A stretch of 39,697 bases of DNA, taken from contig JBNGCY010000011.1 of NCBI GenBank assembly GCA_049975505.1, forward strand, positions 1 through 39,697, in the 5' to 3' direction. The notes under the pieces are model-generated. The model was given only the letters and a program-made list of their open reading frames with translations. It was not told where the DNA came from and searched no databases. Below are positions 7,690-16,106 of the stretch, one piece after another. Within the stretch, counting starts at the first letter, position 1. Each line of letters begins with the position of its first letter. The DNA is from JAIVHC01 sp049975505. GTDB taxonomy: Bacteria > Desulfobacterota > Desulfuromonadia > Desulfuromonadales > Desulfuromonadaceae. The position numbers and the translations under genes are program-made.

Positions 7690-8907
7690 CTACCCTCCAA
7701 CGGTACCTGCAAGCTTGAATATCGGCAGGTACATGGCAATGACAAGACCGCCTACAGTGGTACCGAGAAACAGCATCAGAAGCGGCTCCATCATGGAGGT
7801 GAGATTGCCTACGGCATCATCTACTTCGTCATCGTAGAAATCCGCGATTTTATTGAGCATCGTATCTATGGAACCGGACTGTTCTCCCACCGCTATCATC
7901 TGGCATACCATTGGGGGAAATACCCCGGATTTTGCAAGGGGCTCGGCGATGGTGTTCCCTTCGCTGATACTCTGACGCACTTTTATAATTGCGGTTTCCA
8001 CCGTTTTATTTCCTGCGGTCTTCGAAGTGATGTCGAGCCCGTCAAGAATGGGAACACCACTTGACACCATGGTACCCAGTGTGCGGGTAAACTTAGCTAC
8101 GGAAACCTTCCGAATCAGGATCCCGAATACAGGCGCTCTCAAAGCCCAGTCGTCGATTTTGGCCCGCCCTTTTTCAGTGGCGTAAATTTTCTTGAATACA
8201 TAAATAAGCAGGATGATTCCTCCAATAATAAAGAGGATATAGTCCTGAATAAAATTACTCAGATTTATAACTACCTGGGTTGGTGCCGGCAGGGCACCCC
8301 CGAAATCGGCAAACATTTTTTCAAATGCGGGGATTACAAACACCAGAATAACCCCGATAACTATAACCGCAATAGAAACAACGGTTGCCGGGTAGGTCAT
8401 AGCACTTTTGACCTGTTTTTTGAGTTTCATCGCTTTTTCCAGATAGGCCGCCAGACGATTCAGAATGGTATCCAGAATACCACCTATCTCCCCTGCCGCG
8501 ACAAGGTTCACGAACAGCTCATCAAACGCTTTGGGGTGTTTTTTCAGGGCATCAGCGAATGTGGAACCTGATTCCACATCATTTTTTATCTCCAACAGAA
8601 TCCGCTTAAAGGTCTTGTTTTCCTGCTGCGAGGATAGAATGTCCAGACACTGAACCAGAGGCAGGCCTGCATCGATCATGGTGGCAAACTGACGTGTGAA
8701 CACAACCAGGTCTTTGGTTGTCACCTTGGGCTCAAATCCAGGTATTTTAATTTCGACATCAAGTCCCTTGCCACGTTCCTTGATTTTATCGGCAACAATC
8801 CCCTGACGGCGCAATTGCGCCTGAACCACGGCCTGGTTCGGGGCCTCCATATCCCCTTTGTGTTTTTTGCCATCCCGGCCTTTGCCTTCCCAGGAAAATT
8901 TAGCCAT
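7690..8907 (-). CDS. pilC: PilC, type IV pilus inner-membrane platform protein
   Basis: A 405-residue GspF/PilC family protein with the duplicated T2SF domain. The first cytoplasmic domain contains FTRQFATMIDAGLPLVQCLDIL (about 69-90) and its repeat KFTRTLGTMVSSGVPILDGLDI follows the central membrane segments. Hydrophobic segments are near residues 170-190 (ATVVSIAVIVIGVILVFVIP), 220-240 and the C-terminus (LLMLFLGTTVGGLVIAMYLP). The length is typical. It sits between pilT and pilS, with GAGGTGG before its ATG. The protein connects the PilB/PilT motors to pilus assembly and retraction in the inner membrane. Confidence 0.96.
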   Translation of the reverse strand: MAKFSWEGKGRDGKKHKGDMEAPNQAVVQAQLRRQGIVADKIKERGKGLDVEIKIPGFEPKVTTKDLVVFTRQFATMIDAGLPLVQCLDILSSQQENKTFKRILLEIKNDVESGSTFADALKKHPKAFDELFVNLVAAGEIGGILDTILNRLAAYLEKAMKLKKQVKSAMTYPATVVSIAVIVIGVILVFVIPAFEKMFADFGGALPAPTQVVINLSNFIQDYILFIIGGIILLIYVFKKIYATEKGRAKIDDWALRAPVFGILIRKVSVAKFTRTLGTMVSSGVPILDGLDITSKTAGNKTVETAIIKVRQSISEGNTIAEPLAKSGVFPPMVCQMIAVGEQSGSIDTMLNKIADFYDDEVDDAVGNLTSMMEPLLMLFLGTTVGGLVIAMYLPIFKLAGTVGG

Positions 8908-8943
8908 ATCACCACCTCATTGAAAAACTGATAATTTATTTTC

Positions 8944-10053
8944 CTAACCCATTTTTCTCGCACTGCTGGGGGTCTGTTTCAAAGCCGAATTGGGATTGGC
9001 AATCATCTGTTTCAACTCTCCCTGCTCGGGTGAACGTGCCATCGCCGCATCATAAGTAATGAGTTTCTTATGGTAGAGACTGAAAAGAGACTGATTCATG
9101 GTCTGCATCCCGTATTTTTCCTGCCCCATCTGCATCTGCGAATACAATTGATGTATTTTATCATCTCGAATCAGCGAACGTATCGCCACGTTGGGCACCA
9201 TAACCTCAAGAGCAAGAACCCTGCCACTTCCGGACGCTTTTGGTATCAGAGTCTGGGAAAGGACACCTTCGAGAACAAAGGAAAGCTGGGTACGCACCTG
9301 TACCTGTTGATTGGTAGGAAACACATCCACTATCCGGTTGATGGTTTGAACGCACCCGTTGGTATGCAGAGTGGCAAAACACAGATGCCCGGTTTCAGCT
9401 ATAGTCAGAGCCGCCTCTATGGTTTCCAGATCGCGCAATTCGCCCAGAAGCACCACATCCGGATCCTGACGCAGGATTGACTTCAGGGCGTTCTTAAATG
9501 AATGTGTATCACTTCCTACCTCGCGCTGATTAACCACACAGTTTTTATGCGGATGAATATATTCAATAGGATCTTCGATAGTGATGATATGGTCGTGACG
9601 TTCGGTATTAATGGCATCAATCATGGATGCCAGGGTTGTGGTTTTCCCGCTCCCGGTGGGACCAGTTACAAGTACAAGTCCACGGGGACGCTTGGAAATT
9701 TCTGCCACAACAGGGGGAAGCCCCAACTGAGCAAAGGAGAGAACTTCGTAGGGGATGCGGCGGAAAGCCCCGGCAATGGCACCCCGCTGAACAAAGATAT
9801 TGCCGCGAAATCGCGCCAGTCCTTTAACTCCGAAGGAAAGGTCAAGTTCATTTTGTTCTTCAAGAACACGTTTTTGCGCATCAGTGAGAATGCTGTAGCA
9901 CAGCTGTTTGGTATCATTGGGCATCAACGGGGGGTGATCCAGGGAGCGCATAGTTCCGTCCACCCTGAGTTGAGGAGCCAGACCCGTGGTGATGTGCAGA
10001 TCCGATGCTCCGGAGTCAACCATGGTCTTTAAAAAATCGTGGATTCCTGCCAT
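8944..10053 (-). CDS. pilT: PilT, pilus retraction ATPase
   Basis: This 369-residue hexameric ATPase powers pilus retraction and twitching. Walker A is GPTGSGKT at 131-138. The Asp box (IITIEDPIEY), Walker B (DPDVVLLGELRD) and His box (HLCFATLHTNG) follow in order. The C-terminal AIRNLIRE motif of true retraction ATPases is present as AIRSLIRD, which separates it from PilU and PilB. Walker B has LLGELRD where most PilT proteins have LVGEMRD, a conservative change. Start ATG 10053 with GGGGAG upstream. The 125-bp gap to pilB holds a perfect hairpin, described separately. Confidence 0.95.
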   Translation of the reverse strand: MAGIHDFLKTMVDSGASDLHITTGLAPQLRVDGTMRSLDHPPLMPNDTKQLCYSILTDAQKRVLEEQNELDLSFGVKGLARFRGNIFVQRGAIAGAFRRIPYEVLSFAQLGLPPVVAEISKRPRGLVLVTGPTGSGKTTTLASMIDAINTERHDHIITIEDPIEYIHPHKNCVVNQREVGSDTHSFKNALKSILRQDPDVVLLGELRDLETIEAALTIAETGHLCFATLHTNGCVQTINRIVDVFPTNQQVQVRTQLSFVLEGVLSQTLIPKASGSGRVLALEVMVPNVAIRSLIRDDKIHQLYSQMQMGQEKYGMQTMNQSLFSLYHKKLITYDAAMARSPEQGELKQMIANPNSALKQTPSSARKMG

Positions 10054-10117
10054 ATCAAATCTCCCCGCAAAATCCGCAAGTTGAGTATTGGGTTAAATAA
10101 TACCAGTGAAATACATA

Positions 10118-10177
10118 TTATCAGCAATAAATACTGATAGAAGTGCAGGCTGGATGCTTCTTGCGGAAGCATCCAGC
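10118..10177 (-). promoter_or_regulatory. Hairpin pair between pilB and pilT
   Basis: A perfect 12-bp stem (10149-10160 / 10166-10177) with a five-base loop sits one base from the pilB stop codon. A second, weaker inverted repeat, TATCAG...CTGATA (10118-10138), follows it. Neither is followed by a T run on the minus strand, so this is not a standard terminator in the operon direction. It could protect the 3' end of the pilB message or reduce downstream expression. Confidence 0.5.
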
Positions 10178-10178
10178 T

Positions 10179-11879
10179 TTAATCATCCGCAACAGTGCAG
10201 CGCAGAACCTCGGAAAATGAAGTCACCCCCTCTTTTAACTTCAACAGGGCGGATTGACGCATGGTGCGCACTCCAAGGCGCATGGACTCACGTTTTATCT
10301 CTGCGGTGTTAGCACCTGCGAGAACCATCTCGCGGATTTCATCAAACATGGGCATGACCTGATATATGCCCACCCGTCCTTTATAACCGCTATCATTACA
10401 GTTACTGCATCCTCTGCCTTTATAGCAGACAAACTCATCCACTTCGTCGGGAGAAACCCCGGCATCGAGTAATGCCTGCTTGGATATCTCTTCCGGTTCC
10501 TTGCATTCTGGGCACAGACGCCGCCCCAGACGTTGCGCCGTAACCAGGTTGACCGCCGAAGCAACCAGGAAGGGTTCAATGCCCATATTCAAAAGACGGT
10601 TTATGGTGCTCGGGGCATCATTGGTATGCAGCGTGGAGAGCACGAGGTGCCCGGTGAGGGCCGCTTTAATGCCGATTTCCGCGGTTTCGAAATCCCGGAT
10701 CTCCCCTATCATGATGATATCGGGATCCTGACGGAGAAAAGCGCGCAATGCGCTGGCGAAATTCAGGCCGATATCCTCATGCATCTGCACCTGATTGATA
10801 CCGGCAAAGTTGAACTCCACCGGGTCTTCGGCAGTAGAGATATTTTCTGTGGTGGTATTCAACTCCGCCAGAGCTGAATAGAGCGAAACCGTTTTCCCGC
10901 TCCCCGTGGGGCCGGTGACCAGCACCATACCAAAGGGCTTGCTGATCTCCTGCTTGAACCATTTAAGTGCATCCGGTTCGTACCCGAGCTTGGTCATATC
11001 CAGTTGCAGACTGGATTTATCCAGCAAACGCAGAACCACCTTTTCTCCAAACAGGGTAGGCAGGCAATTGACGCGAAAATCCATATCCTTACCGCCCGGC
11101 AGTTTGATCTTGATCCGGCCATCCTGGGGTAAACGCCGTTCGGCAATATCCATATCCGAGAGAATCTTCAGACGCGATGTAATTGCCGCTTTAAGTTTCA
11201 TGGGCGGCTTCATCACCTCATAGAGTACACCATCGATGCGGTAACGTACGCGAAATACCTTCTCATAGGGTTCGATATGGATATCCGAGGCCCCCCTTTT
11301 GATGGCGTCAGTCATAATCAGATTCACAAGCTTTACCACCGGGGCTTCTTCTGTGGCTACCTGCAGGGCATTGACATCTATTTCATCCTCTTCCTCAACA
11401 ACTTCAAGGTCGATATCATCAAGGCCGTTCATCACTTCAGCCAGGGAATCGGACTGATCGTAATATTTATCAATGGCCTTTTTTATCGCGCTGTCGGTAG
11501 CGACTACCACCTCGACATTATGTCCGGTCATGAACTTGATGTCGTCTATGGCGAAGATATTGGAAGGATCACTCATCGCTATGATAAGGGTGGACCCGGT
11601 TCGACTGATGGGCATCAGATGGTATTTTTGCACCACTTCAGCCGACAGAAGTTTGGTGACCCCGGTATCAACCTCAAATTCTTCCAGGTTGATCGATGGA
11701 GCACTGTACTGGCGCGCCAGAAATGTCGCTAGATCTTCCTCACTGATCAGCTTCAGGCGCGACAGGGTAGTAACAAGGCGTTCCCGATGCGCCTTGTGTT
11801 CGGCAATGGCCTTATTCACTTGCTCCTGGGTAAGTATTTTGTGCCTGACCAGAAGTTCGCCTAAACGATTACCTGCCAT
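10179..11879 (-). CDS. pilB: PilB, pilus extension ATPase
   Basis: This is the GspE/PilB family ATPase driving type IV pilus assembly. The N-terminal MshEN domain starts GNRLGELLVRHKILTQEQV. The catalytic half has EAPVVKLVNLIMTDAIKRGASDIHIEP, Walker A GPTGSGKT, the Asp box STAEDPVEF, Walker B DPDIIMIGEIRD and the His box HLVLSTLHTND. The tetracysteine zinc site is intact (RLCPECKEP...GCSNCND), which distinguishes PilB from PilT. The frame is open to a TTG at 11897, but ATG 11879 has GGAAG at proper spacing and gives the usual N-terminus MAGNRLGELL, 566 residues. It is the first pilus gene of the cluster and lies 75 bp downstream of aroE. Confidence 0.95.
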   Translation of the reverse strand: MAGNRLGELLVRHKILTQEQVNKAIAEHKAHRERLVTTLSRLKLISEEDLATFLARQYSAPSINLEEFEVDTGVTKLLSAEVVQKYHLMPISRTGSTLIIAMSDPSNIFAIDDIKFMTGHNVEVVVATDSAIKKAIDKYYDQSDSLAEVMNGLDDIDLEVVEEEDEIDVNALQVATEEAPVVKLVNLIMTDAIKRGASDIHIEPYEKVFRVRYRIDGVLYEVMKPPMKLKAAITSRLKILSDMDIAERRLPQDGRIKIKLPGGKDMDFRVNCLPTLFGEKVVLRLLDKSSLQLDMTKLGYEPDALKWFKQEISKPFGMVLVTGPTGSGKTVSLYSALAELNTTTENISTAEDPVEFNFAGINQVQMHEDIGLNFASALRAFLRQDPDIIMIGEIRDFETAEIGIKAALTGHLVLSTLHTNDAPSTINRLLNMGIEPFLVASAVNLVTAQRLGRRLCPECKEPEEISKQALLDAGVSPDEVDEFVCYKGRGCSNCNDSGYKGRVGIYQVMPMFDEIREMVLAGANTAEIKRESMRLGVRTMRQSALLKLKEGVTSFSEVLRCTVADD

Positions 11880-11954
11880 ATAAACGCTTCCATACAAATA
11901 ATGAGTTCAAAGCTATATATTAAAGAGCTGACATATGCTTCCGCCCACTTTATT

Positions 11955-12842
11955 TTATCGCAAAGTGCGGGCTGCCAGAACCTGGCGCATTGCAGCACCC
12001 GGATCTTCTCCGGTCCAGAGACGAAACGATTGTTCGCCCTGCGCGATCAGCATTCCGAGTCCGTCGGCAGCACGCAGGCCGTGCTTGTGTGCCTGTGCCA
12101 CCATGTGGGTCGACATCCCGCTTTTGTATACTACATCGTAAAATAATGTTTTGCTATCAATATTTTCCCATACCAGCGGATCATCCGCCCGGTCATGCAG
12201 GCCTATAGATGTGGTATTTACAATCAGATCGGCTTCCCCGGTTGCTGTATTAAATAGGTCTGATCCCAATCCGCAGGCTGACATGGCTGTTGCAGGGAAA
12301 AGAGAAGCAAAATCTGAGCACATACCTTCTGCACGTTTGGCATTGCGGTTCGCCACCCATATCTGTGACGCCCCGGCCCGGGCCAGCGCATACACACAGG
12401 CACGGGCAGCCCCTCCGGCGCCAAGCACAAAAATACGCTTTTGGCCTGGGGTAAAGCCCAGATCAAAATCAAGGGAATGTAAAAATCCATCGGCATCTGT
12501 ATTATGCCCTTCGAGGACAGAATTTTTGCAAACAACAGTATTCACCGCTCCGATAGCTTCAGCTTCGGGGGCAAGGCAGTCCAGATATGGAGCGATCTTC
12601 TCTTTGTGCGGCACAGTTACATTGCACCCGCATATATTCAACGCGCGTAATCCGCTTACCGCCTCGCTTAATTGCCCTTCCCGTACCGGGAAAGGGACAT
12701 ATATTGCATTAATCCCGCAGGCTGAAAAGGCGGCATTCTGCATCACAGGAGAGAGGGAATGGGCTACCGGCCAGCCGATAATGGCATACACCTGCGTACT
12801 CCCGGTCACCTTAGATATAGAATCAGAAAAATTTTTATCCAT
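11955..12842 (-). CDS. aroE: Shikimate dehydrogenase
   Basis: It reduces 3-dehydroshikimate to shikimate with NADPH in aromatic amino acid synthesis. The substrate site shows GWPVAHSLSP, the catalytic lysine of NVTVPHKE and the aspartate of NTDADGF. The NADP-binding loop is LGAGGAARACVYAL, followed by NRNAKRAE. The frame stays open to 13061, inside ribF, but the normal AroE N-terminus begins at ATG 12842, giving 295 residues. This ATG overlaps the ribF stop codon region by eight bases, which implies translational coupling. As I recall, aroE immediately upstream of pilB is also seen in Geobacter. Confidence 0.95.
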   Translation of the reverse strand: MDKNFSDSISKVTGSTQVYAIIGWPVAHSLSPVMQNAAFSACGINAIYVPFPVREGQLSEAVSGLRALNICGCNVTVPHKEKIAPYLDCLAPEAEAIGAVNTVVCKNSVLEGHNTDADGFLHSLDFDLGFTPGQKRIFVLGAGGAARACVYALARAGASQIWVANRNAKRAEGMCSDFASLFPATAMSACGLGSDLFNTATGEADLIVNTTSIGLHDRADDPLVWENIDSKTLFYDVVYKSGMSTHMVAQAHKHGLRAADGLGMLIAQGEQSFRLWTGEDPGAAMRQVLAARTLR

Positions 12843-13821
12843 TGTCATCAGCCAAAGAGATCTGTCCGTTAAGATACTCAATATATTCAACAATATTGCA
12901 ACTATCCAGAATAGCACGTGCGCGTCGGATATCCTCTTTAATAGCCACAATAAGATGCTTGGCATCGGAAAATTTTTCTTCGTCGCGCAGGCGCTCCACA
13001 AAATAAACCCGCATATTCTCGCCGTACAGATCTCCCTTGAAATCCAGCACATGAACTTCAATGCTTAAGCTGTGCTCCCCAAAGGTCGGCTTATATCCGA
13101 TATTGACCACGGCATTGTGCTCGGTGGCAGCAAACCGCACTTTGGCGGCGTAGACACCATTCAGGGGGAGAAGCTCCTTCTCGGTCCGGATATTTGCGGT
13201 GGCAAACCCCAGATTTCTGCCGCGCTGATCTCCGTGGATCACCTTTCCTTCCAGATTGAAGTGTCTGCCCAACAAGTGACGTGCATATTCAACATCACCA
13301 CGCAGAATGCTCTGGCGCACTCTGGTTGAACTCAGAACCTTACCGTCATATTGTATCGGGCCGAAGATATCCACCCCGAAACCTTTTTCCCGGCCCTGGG
13401 CGCGCAAAAAACCGACATCTCCAGCGCGTTCCCTGCCAAAAGCATAATCATACCCGACTATCAGATGCTTGACCCCGAGCTTGCCCAGCAGGATATCATC
13501 CACAAAGCGTTCCGGCGGTAATGCCGCCAATGTGCGATCAAAGGGTATCTGCAACAACACATCGACCTGAGAGGCCGCTATCAGACGCTCCTTTTCCTCG
13601 CGGGTGTTGATAAGACGCGGGGCTCGATCAGGGGCAAGAATCTTCAACGGATGGGGATTGAAGGTACACACCACAGAAACACCGCCATCTCTGCGGGCAC
13701 GCGCTACTACACTGCGGAAAATGGCTCGATGCCCCAGATGGACTCCATCAAAATTACCCAGAGTGGCAACGGTTGCGTCAAAAGGGTGTGCGATATCATC
13801 TAATGAACGGATAATTTCCAT
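12835..13821 (-). CDS. ribF: Bifunctional riboflavin kinase / FAD synthetase
   Basis: RibF phosphorylates riboflavin to FMN and adenylates FMN to FAD. The N-terminal nucleotidyltransferase domain has LGNFDGVHLGH (21-31), FNPHP (54-58) and the SSTRVRQSILRGD stretch near 165-177. The C-terminal kinase domain has GDQRGRNLGFATANI and the catalytic region NIGYKPTFG. Its 328 residues fit the family. Start ATG 13821. It is 48 bp downstream of rnr and overlaps aroE, so it lies mid-operon. Confidence 0.96.
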   Translation of the reverse strand: MEIIRSLDDIAHPFDATVATLGNFDGVHLGHRAIFRSVVARARRDGGVSVVCTFNPHPLKILAPDRAPRLINTREEKERLIAASQVDVLLQIPFDRTLAALPPERFVDDILLGKLGVKHLIVGYDYAFGRERAGDVGFLRAQGREKGFGVDIFGPIQYDGKVLSSTRVRQSILRGDVEYARHLLGRHFNLEGKVIHGDQRGRNLGFATANIRTEKELLPLNGVYAAKVRFAATEHNAVVNIGYKPTFGEHSLSIEVHVLDFKGDLYGENMRVYFVERLRDEEKFSDAKHLIVAIKEDIRRARAILDSCNIVEYIEYLNGQISLADDNG

Positions 13822-13869
13822 ATGCTTAAACAGTATTCCTGGAAGTAGGTAAAAAATCGCCAGCCATAT

Positions 13870-16059
13870 CTATCCACCGCGACGTTTCCTGCGCAACTTG
13901 CGTTCACCTGTTTTCTGTATATTCTCAGGAAGGATAAAATCAATCTCTCTCGATTTCAGGCGCACATCCTCCACCATCACATCGACCTTGTGCCCGATTT
14001 TAAAATGCCAGCGCCGTCTTTGCCCCATAAGTGTGTGATGCACCGGGTCGTATTCGTAGTAGTCATCCCCAAGTGTACGGATATGCACAAGACCTTCGAT
14101 AAAATAGGCATCGAGTTCGACAAAAAAACCGAACTCGGTAACCCCGGTAATAAAGCCCGAGTATATATCGTCAATCTTATCCTGCATAAACTGACAACTG
14201 CGCAACGACACCACATCCCGTTCCGCATCCATAGAGCGGCGTTCACAGCGGGTGGAATGCTCAGCCATAACCTCCATGGCGGCCGGGCCGGCATTTTCGG
14301 TGCTGTCTGTATCTTTGTTCAGGCACTTACGCAGCATACGGTGTTGGATCAGATCTGGATAGCGTCGGATCGGAGAGGTAAAATGTCCGTAACTGCCGGT
14401 TGCCAGGGCAAAATGCTCCCCCGGATGAGCGGCATAGTAGGCCTGCTTCATACTCCGCAGCAGAACCCGGTTGATGATAAACGCCTGATTGGGATCATCT
14501 ATCTGCTCGAGCACCTCTCGCAGCTGTTCCGGTCTGATACCGCCTGGTTCAAGATTGAAACCGATATCAAATGCAGCAAGAAATTCCTGAAATTGCTGCA
14601 TAGAGCTTAATTCCGGTTTGTCATGCAGACGGTAAATTCCCGCAACATGGTTGTGCTGCAGATAATCTGCTACACATTCATTAGCCAGGAGCATACATTC
14701 TTCAATGATCCGATGCGCCTCCAGGCGTTCGCGCCGGGTAATCGAGGTCACCTCTCCACTTGTATCATCCAGTTCCACATAGGGTTCGGGGAGATCAAAA
14801 TCGAGCGCTCCTCTGGAGCAGCGTCTTGCATTGAGAATGCGGGAAAAGCGCAACAGCGCATGGAGCATGGCTTCTGTTTCCGCTCCGATAGCCTCGTCGA
14901 GAAGATCATGACGTTTATCCAGGATATTCTGCACCTGCGTATAGGTAAGCCGGGCACGACTGCGGATCTGGGCCTGGTGAGGGAGCATATTCATCACTCT
15001 GCCCTTCGGGTCACACTCGATCTGCACAACCAGCGCCAGACGCTTTACCTGCGGTTTTAAAGAGCAGATGCCGTTGCTGAGCTTCTCGGGCAGCATCGGC
15101 AGACAAAAACCGGGAAAGTAAGTGCTGGTTCCGCGGGCATACGCATCCAGATCGAGGGCGGAACCAACAGGCACATAGTGACTCACATCCGCTATGGCAA
15201 CCCACAACGTCCTGGTTCCGTCGCTGTGCTCTTCGAGCGCAACCGCATCGTCGAAATCCTTCGCATCGGCACCGTCAATAGTGACAAAAGGGATATGCAG
15301 CAAATCAGCACGTTCCGCACACTCGCTATCCTGAACCACGTCGTTGAGGGCGTCCGCCTCATGCTGTGCCGCATCACTGAAGTGCAGCGGCAGCCCTACA
15401 CGTGCGGCAGCAGTTAAAATATCCACCTGCGGGTCACCTTCAGGCCCAAGCACCTCAAGCAGGGTTGCTCTTCCTGCCCTGCCCTCACCGGGGTAGGCGG
15501 AAATCTGCAGGTGGACAACCATGCCGTCAAGGCGGGAGATATCCGCATGCGCACCATCTGCAACCACAACAAAAGCAGAACCGGAGGGCTCGGCGTAAAC
15601 CATGCAGGTGCCATCACGTTCGCTGTAGTGACAACGTCCCACAACTGTTTTCTGCCCATGCTCTTCAACTCCAAGAATCAGAACTTCGGGGCGCCGCTTG
15701 TCGCGTGCATTGATCTCCAGAGCAAACACACTGTCCCCATCCATGGGTTCGAAAAGCTGCGGGGCGGGAACAAAATACTCCGCCCTCTGTGCATTTTCAG
15801 CAGCACTGATAAAAGAGCGGCGCCCAGTCTTACGTACCCGGACATGCCCCCGCAGCAGAGGTGGAAGAACGCGTCTGGTATAACGCCCTTTTTTACCTTT
15901 GCGCAGGATGGAACTGGCGACAAGCATATCAACATACTGCTTGAGTCTGGCACGTGCAGGAGCCTGTTCCCCCAGAGCCTGAGTCAGATCATCGAGAGTA
16001 AAAACCCTGGCAACACGTTTGAGTGCAGCATGCAAAGCTGGTGCAAAATCGGAACTCAT
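13870..16059 (-). CDS. rnr: Ribonuclease R (RNase II family)
   Basis: This 3'-to-5' exoribonuclease degrades structured RNA. The N-terminal winged-helix and cold-shock domains lead into the RNB catalytic domain. There the metal-binding aspartates are visible in TIDGADAKDFDDAVAL, and SHYVPVGSALD and GSYGHFTSPIRRYPDLIQHR follow. A C-terminal S1 RNA-binding domain begins near DDIYSGFITGVTEFGFFVEL. The frame is open to a TTG at 16110 that overlaps the stop of the DUF1015 gene. ATG 16059 gives a more normal N-terminus (MSSDFAPALHAAL) and 729 residues, but the start is not certain because neither site has a strong ribosome binding site. The lysine-rich C-terminal tail of the enterobacterial enzyme is short here (GERKLRRKRRGG). 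Confidence 0.95.
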   Translation of the reverse strand: MSSDFAPALHAALKRVARVFTLDDLTQALGEQAPARARLKQYVDMLVASSILRKGKKGRYTRRVLPPLLRGHVRVRKTGRRSFISAAENAQRAEYFVPAPQLFEPMDGDSVFALEINARDKRRPEVLILGVEEHGQKTVVGRCHYSERDGTCMVYAEPSGSAFVVVADGAHADISRLDGMVVHLQISAYPGEGRAGRATLLEVLGPEGDPQVDILTAAARVGLPLHFSDAAQHEADALNDVVQDSECAERADLLHIPFVTIDGADAKDFDDAVALEEHSDGTRTLWVAIADVSHYVPVGSALDLDAYARGTSTYFPGFCLPMLPEKLSNGICSLKPQVKRLALVVQIECDPKGRVMNMLPHQAQIRSRARLTYTQVQNILDKRHDLLDEAIGAETEAMLHALLRFSRILNARRCSRGALDFDLPEPYVELDDTSGEVTSITRRERLEAHRIIEECMLLANECVADYLQHNHVAGIYRLHDKPELSSMQQFQEFLAAFDIGFNLEPGGIRPEQLREVLEQIDDPNQAFIINRVLLRSMKQAYYAAHPGEHFALATGSYGHFTSPIRRYPDLIQHRMLRKCLNKDTDSTENAGPAAMEVMAEHSTRCERRSMDAERDVVSLRSCQFMQDKIDDIYSGFITGVTEFGFFVELDAYFIEGLVHIRTLGDDYYEYDPVHHTLMGQRRRWHFKIGHKVDVMVEDVRLKSREIDFILPENIQKTGERKLRRKRRGG

Positions 16060-16106
16060 GCAGAAGATATCTCTTTCATAAAAAAGCAAAATCCCTTGGT
16101 AAAGGA

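Noticed and set aside
12843..13061. A 73-residue N-terminal extension of AroE
   Set aside because: The extension overlaps ribF in another frame. Shikimate dehydrogenases begin near ATG 12842.
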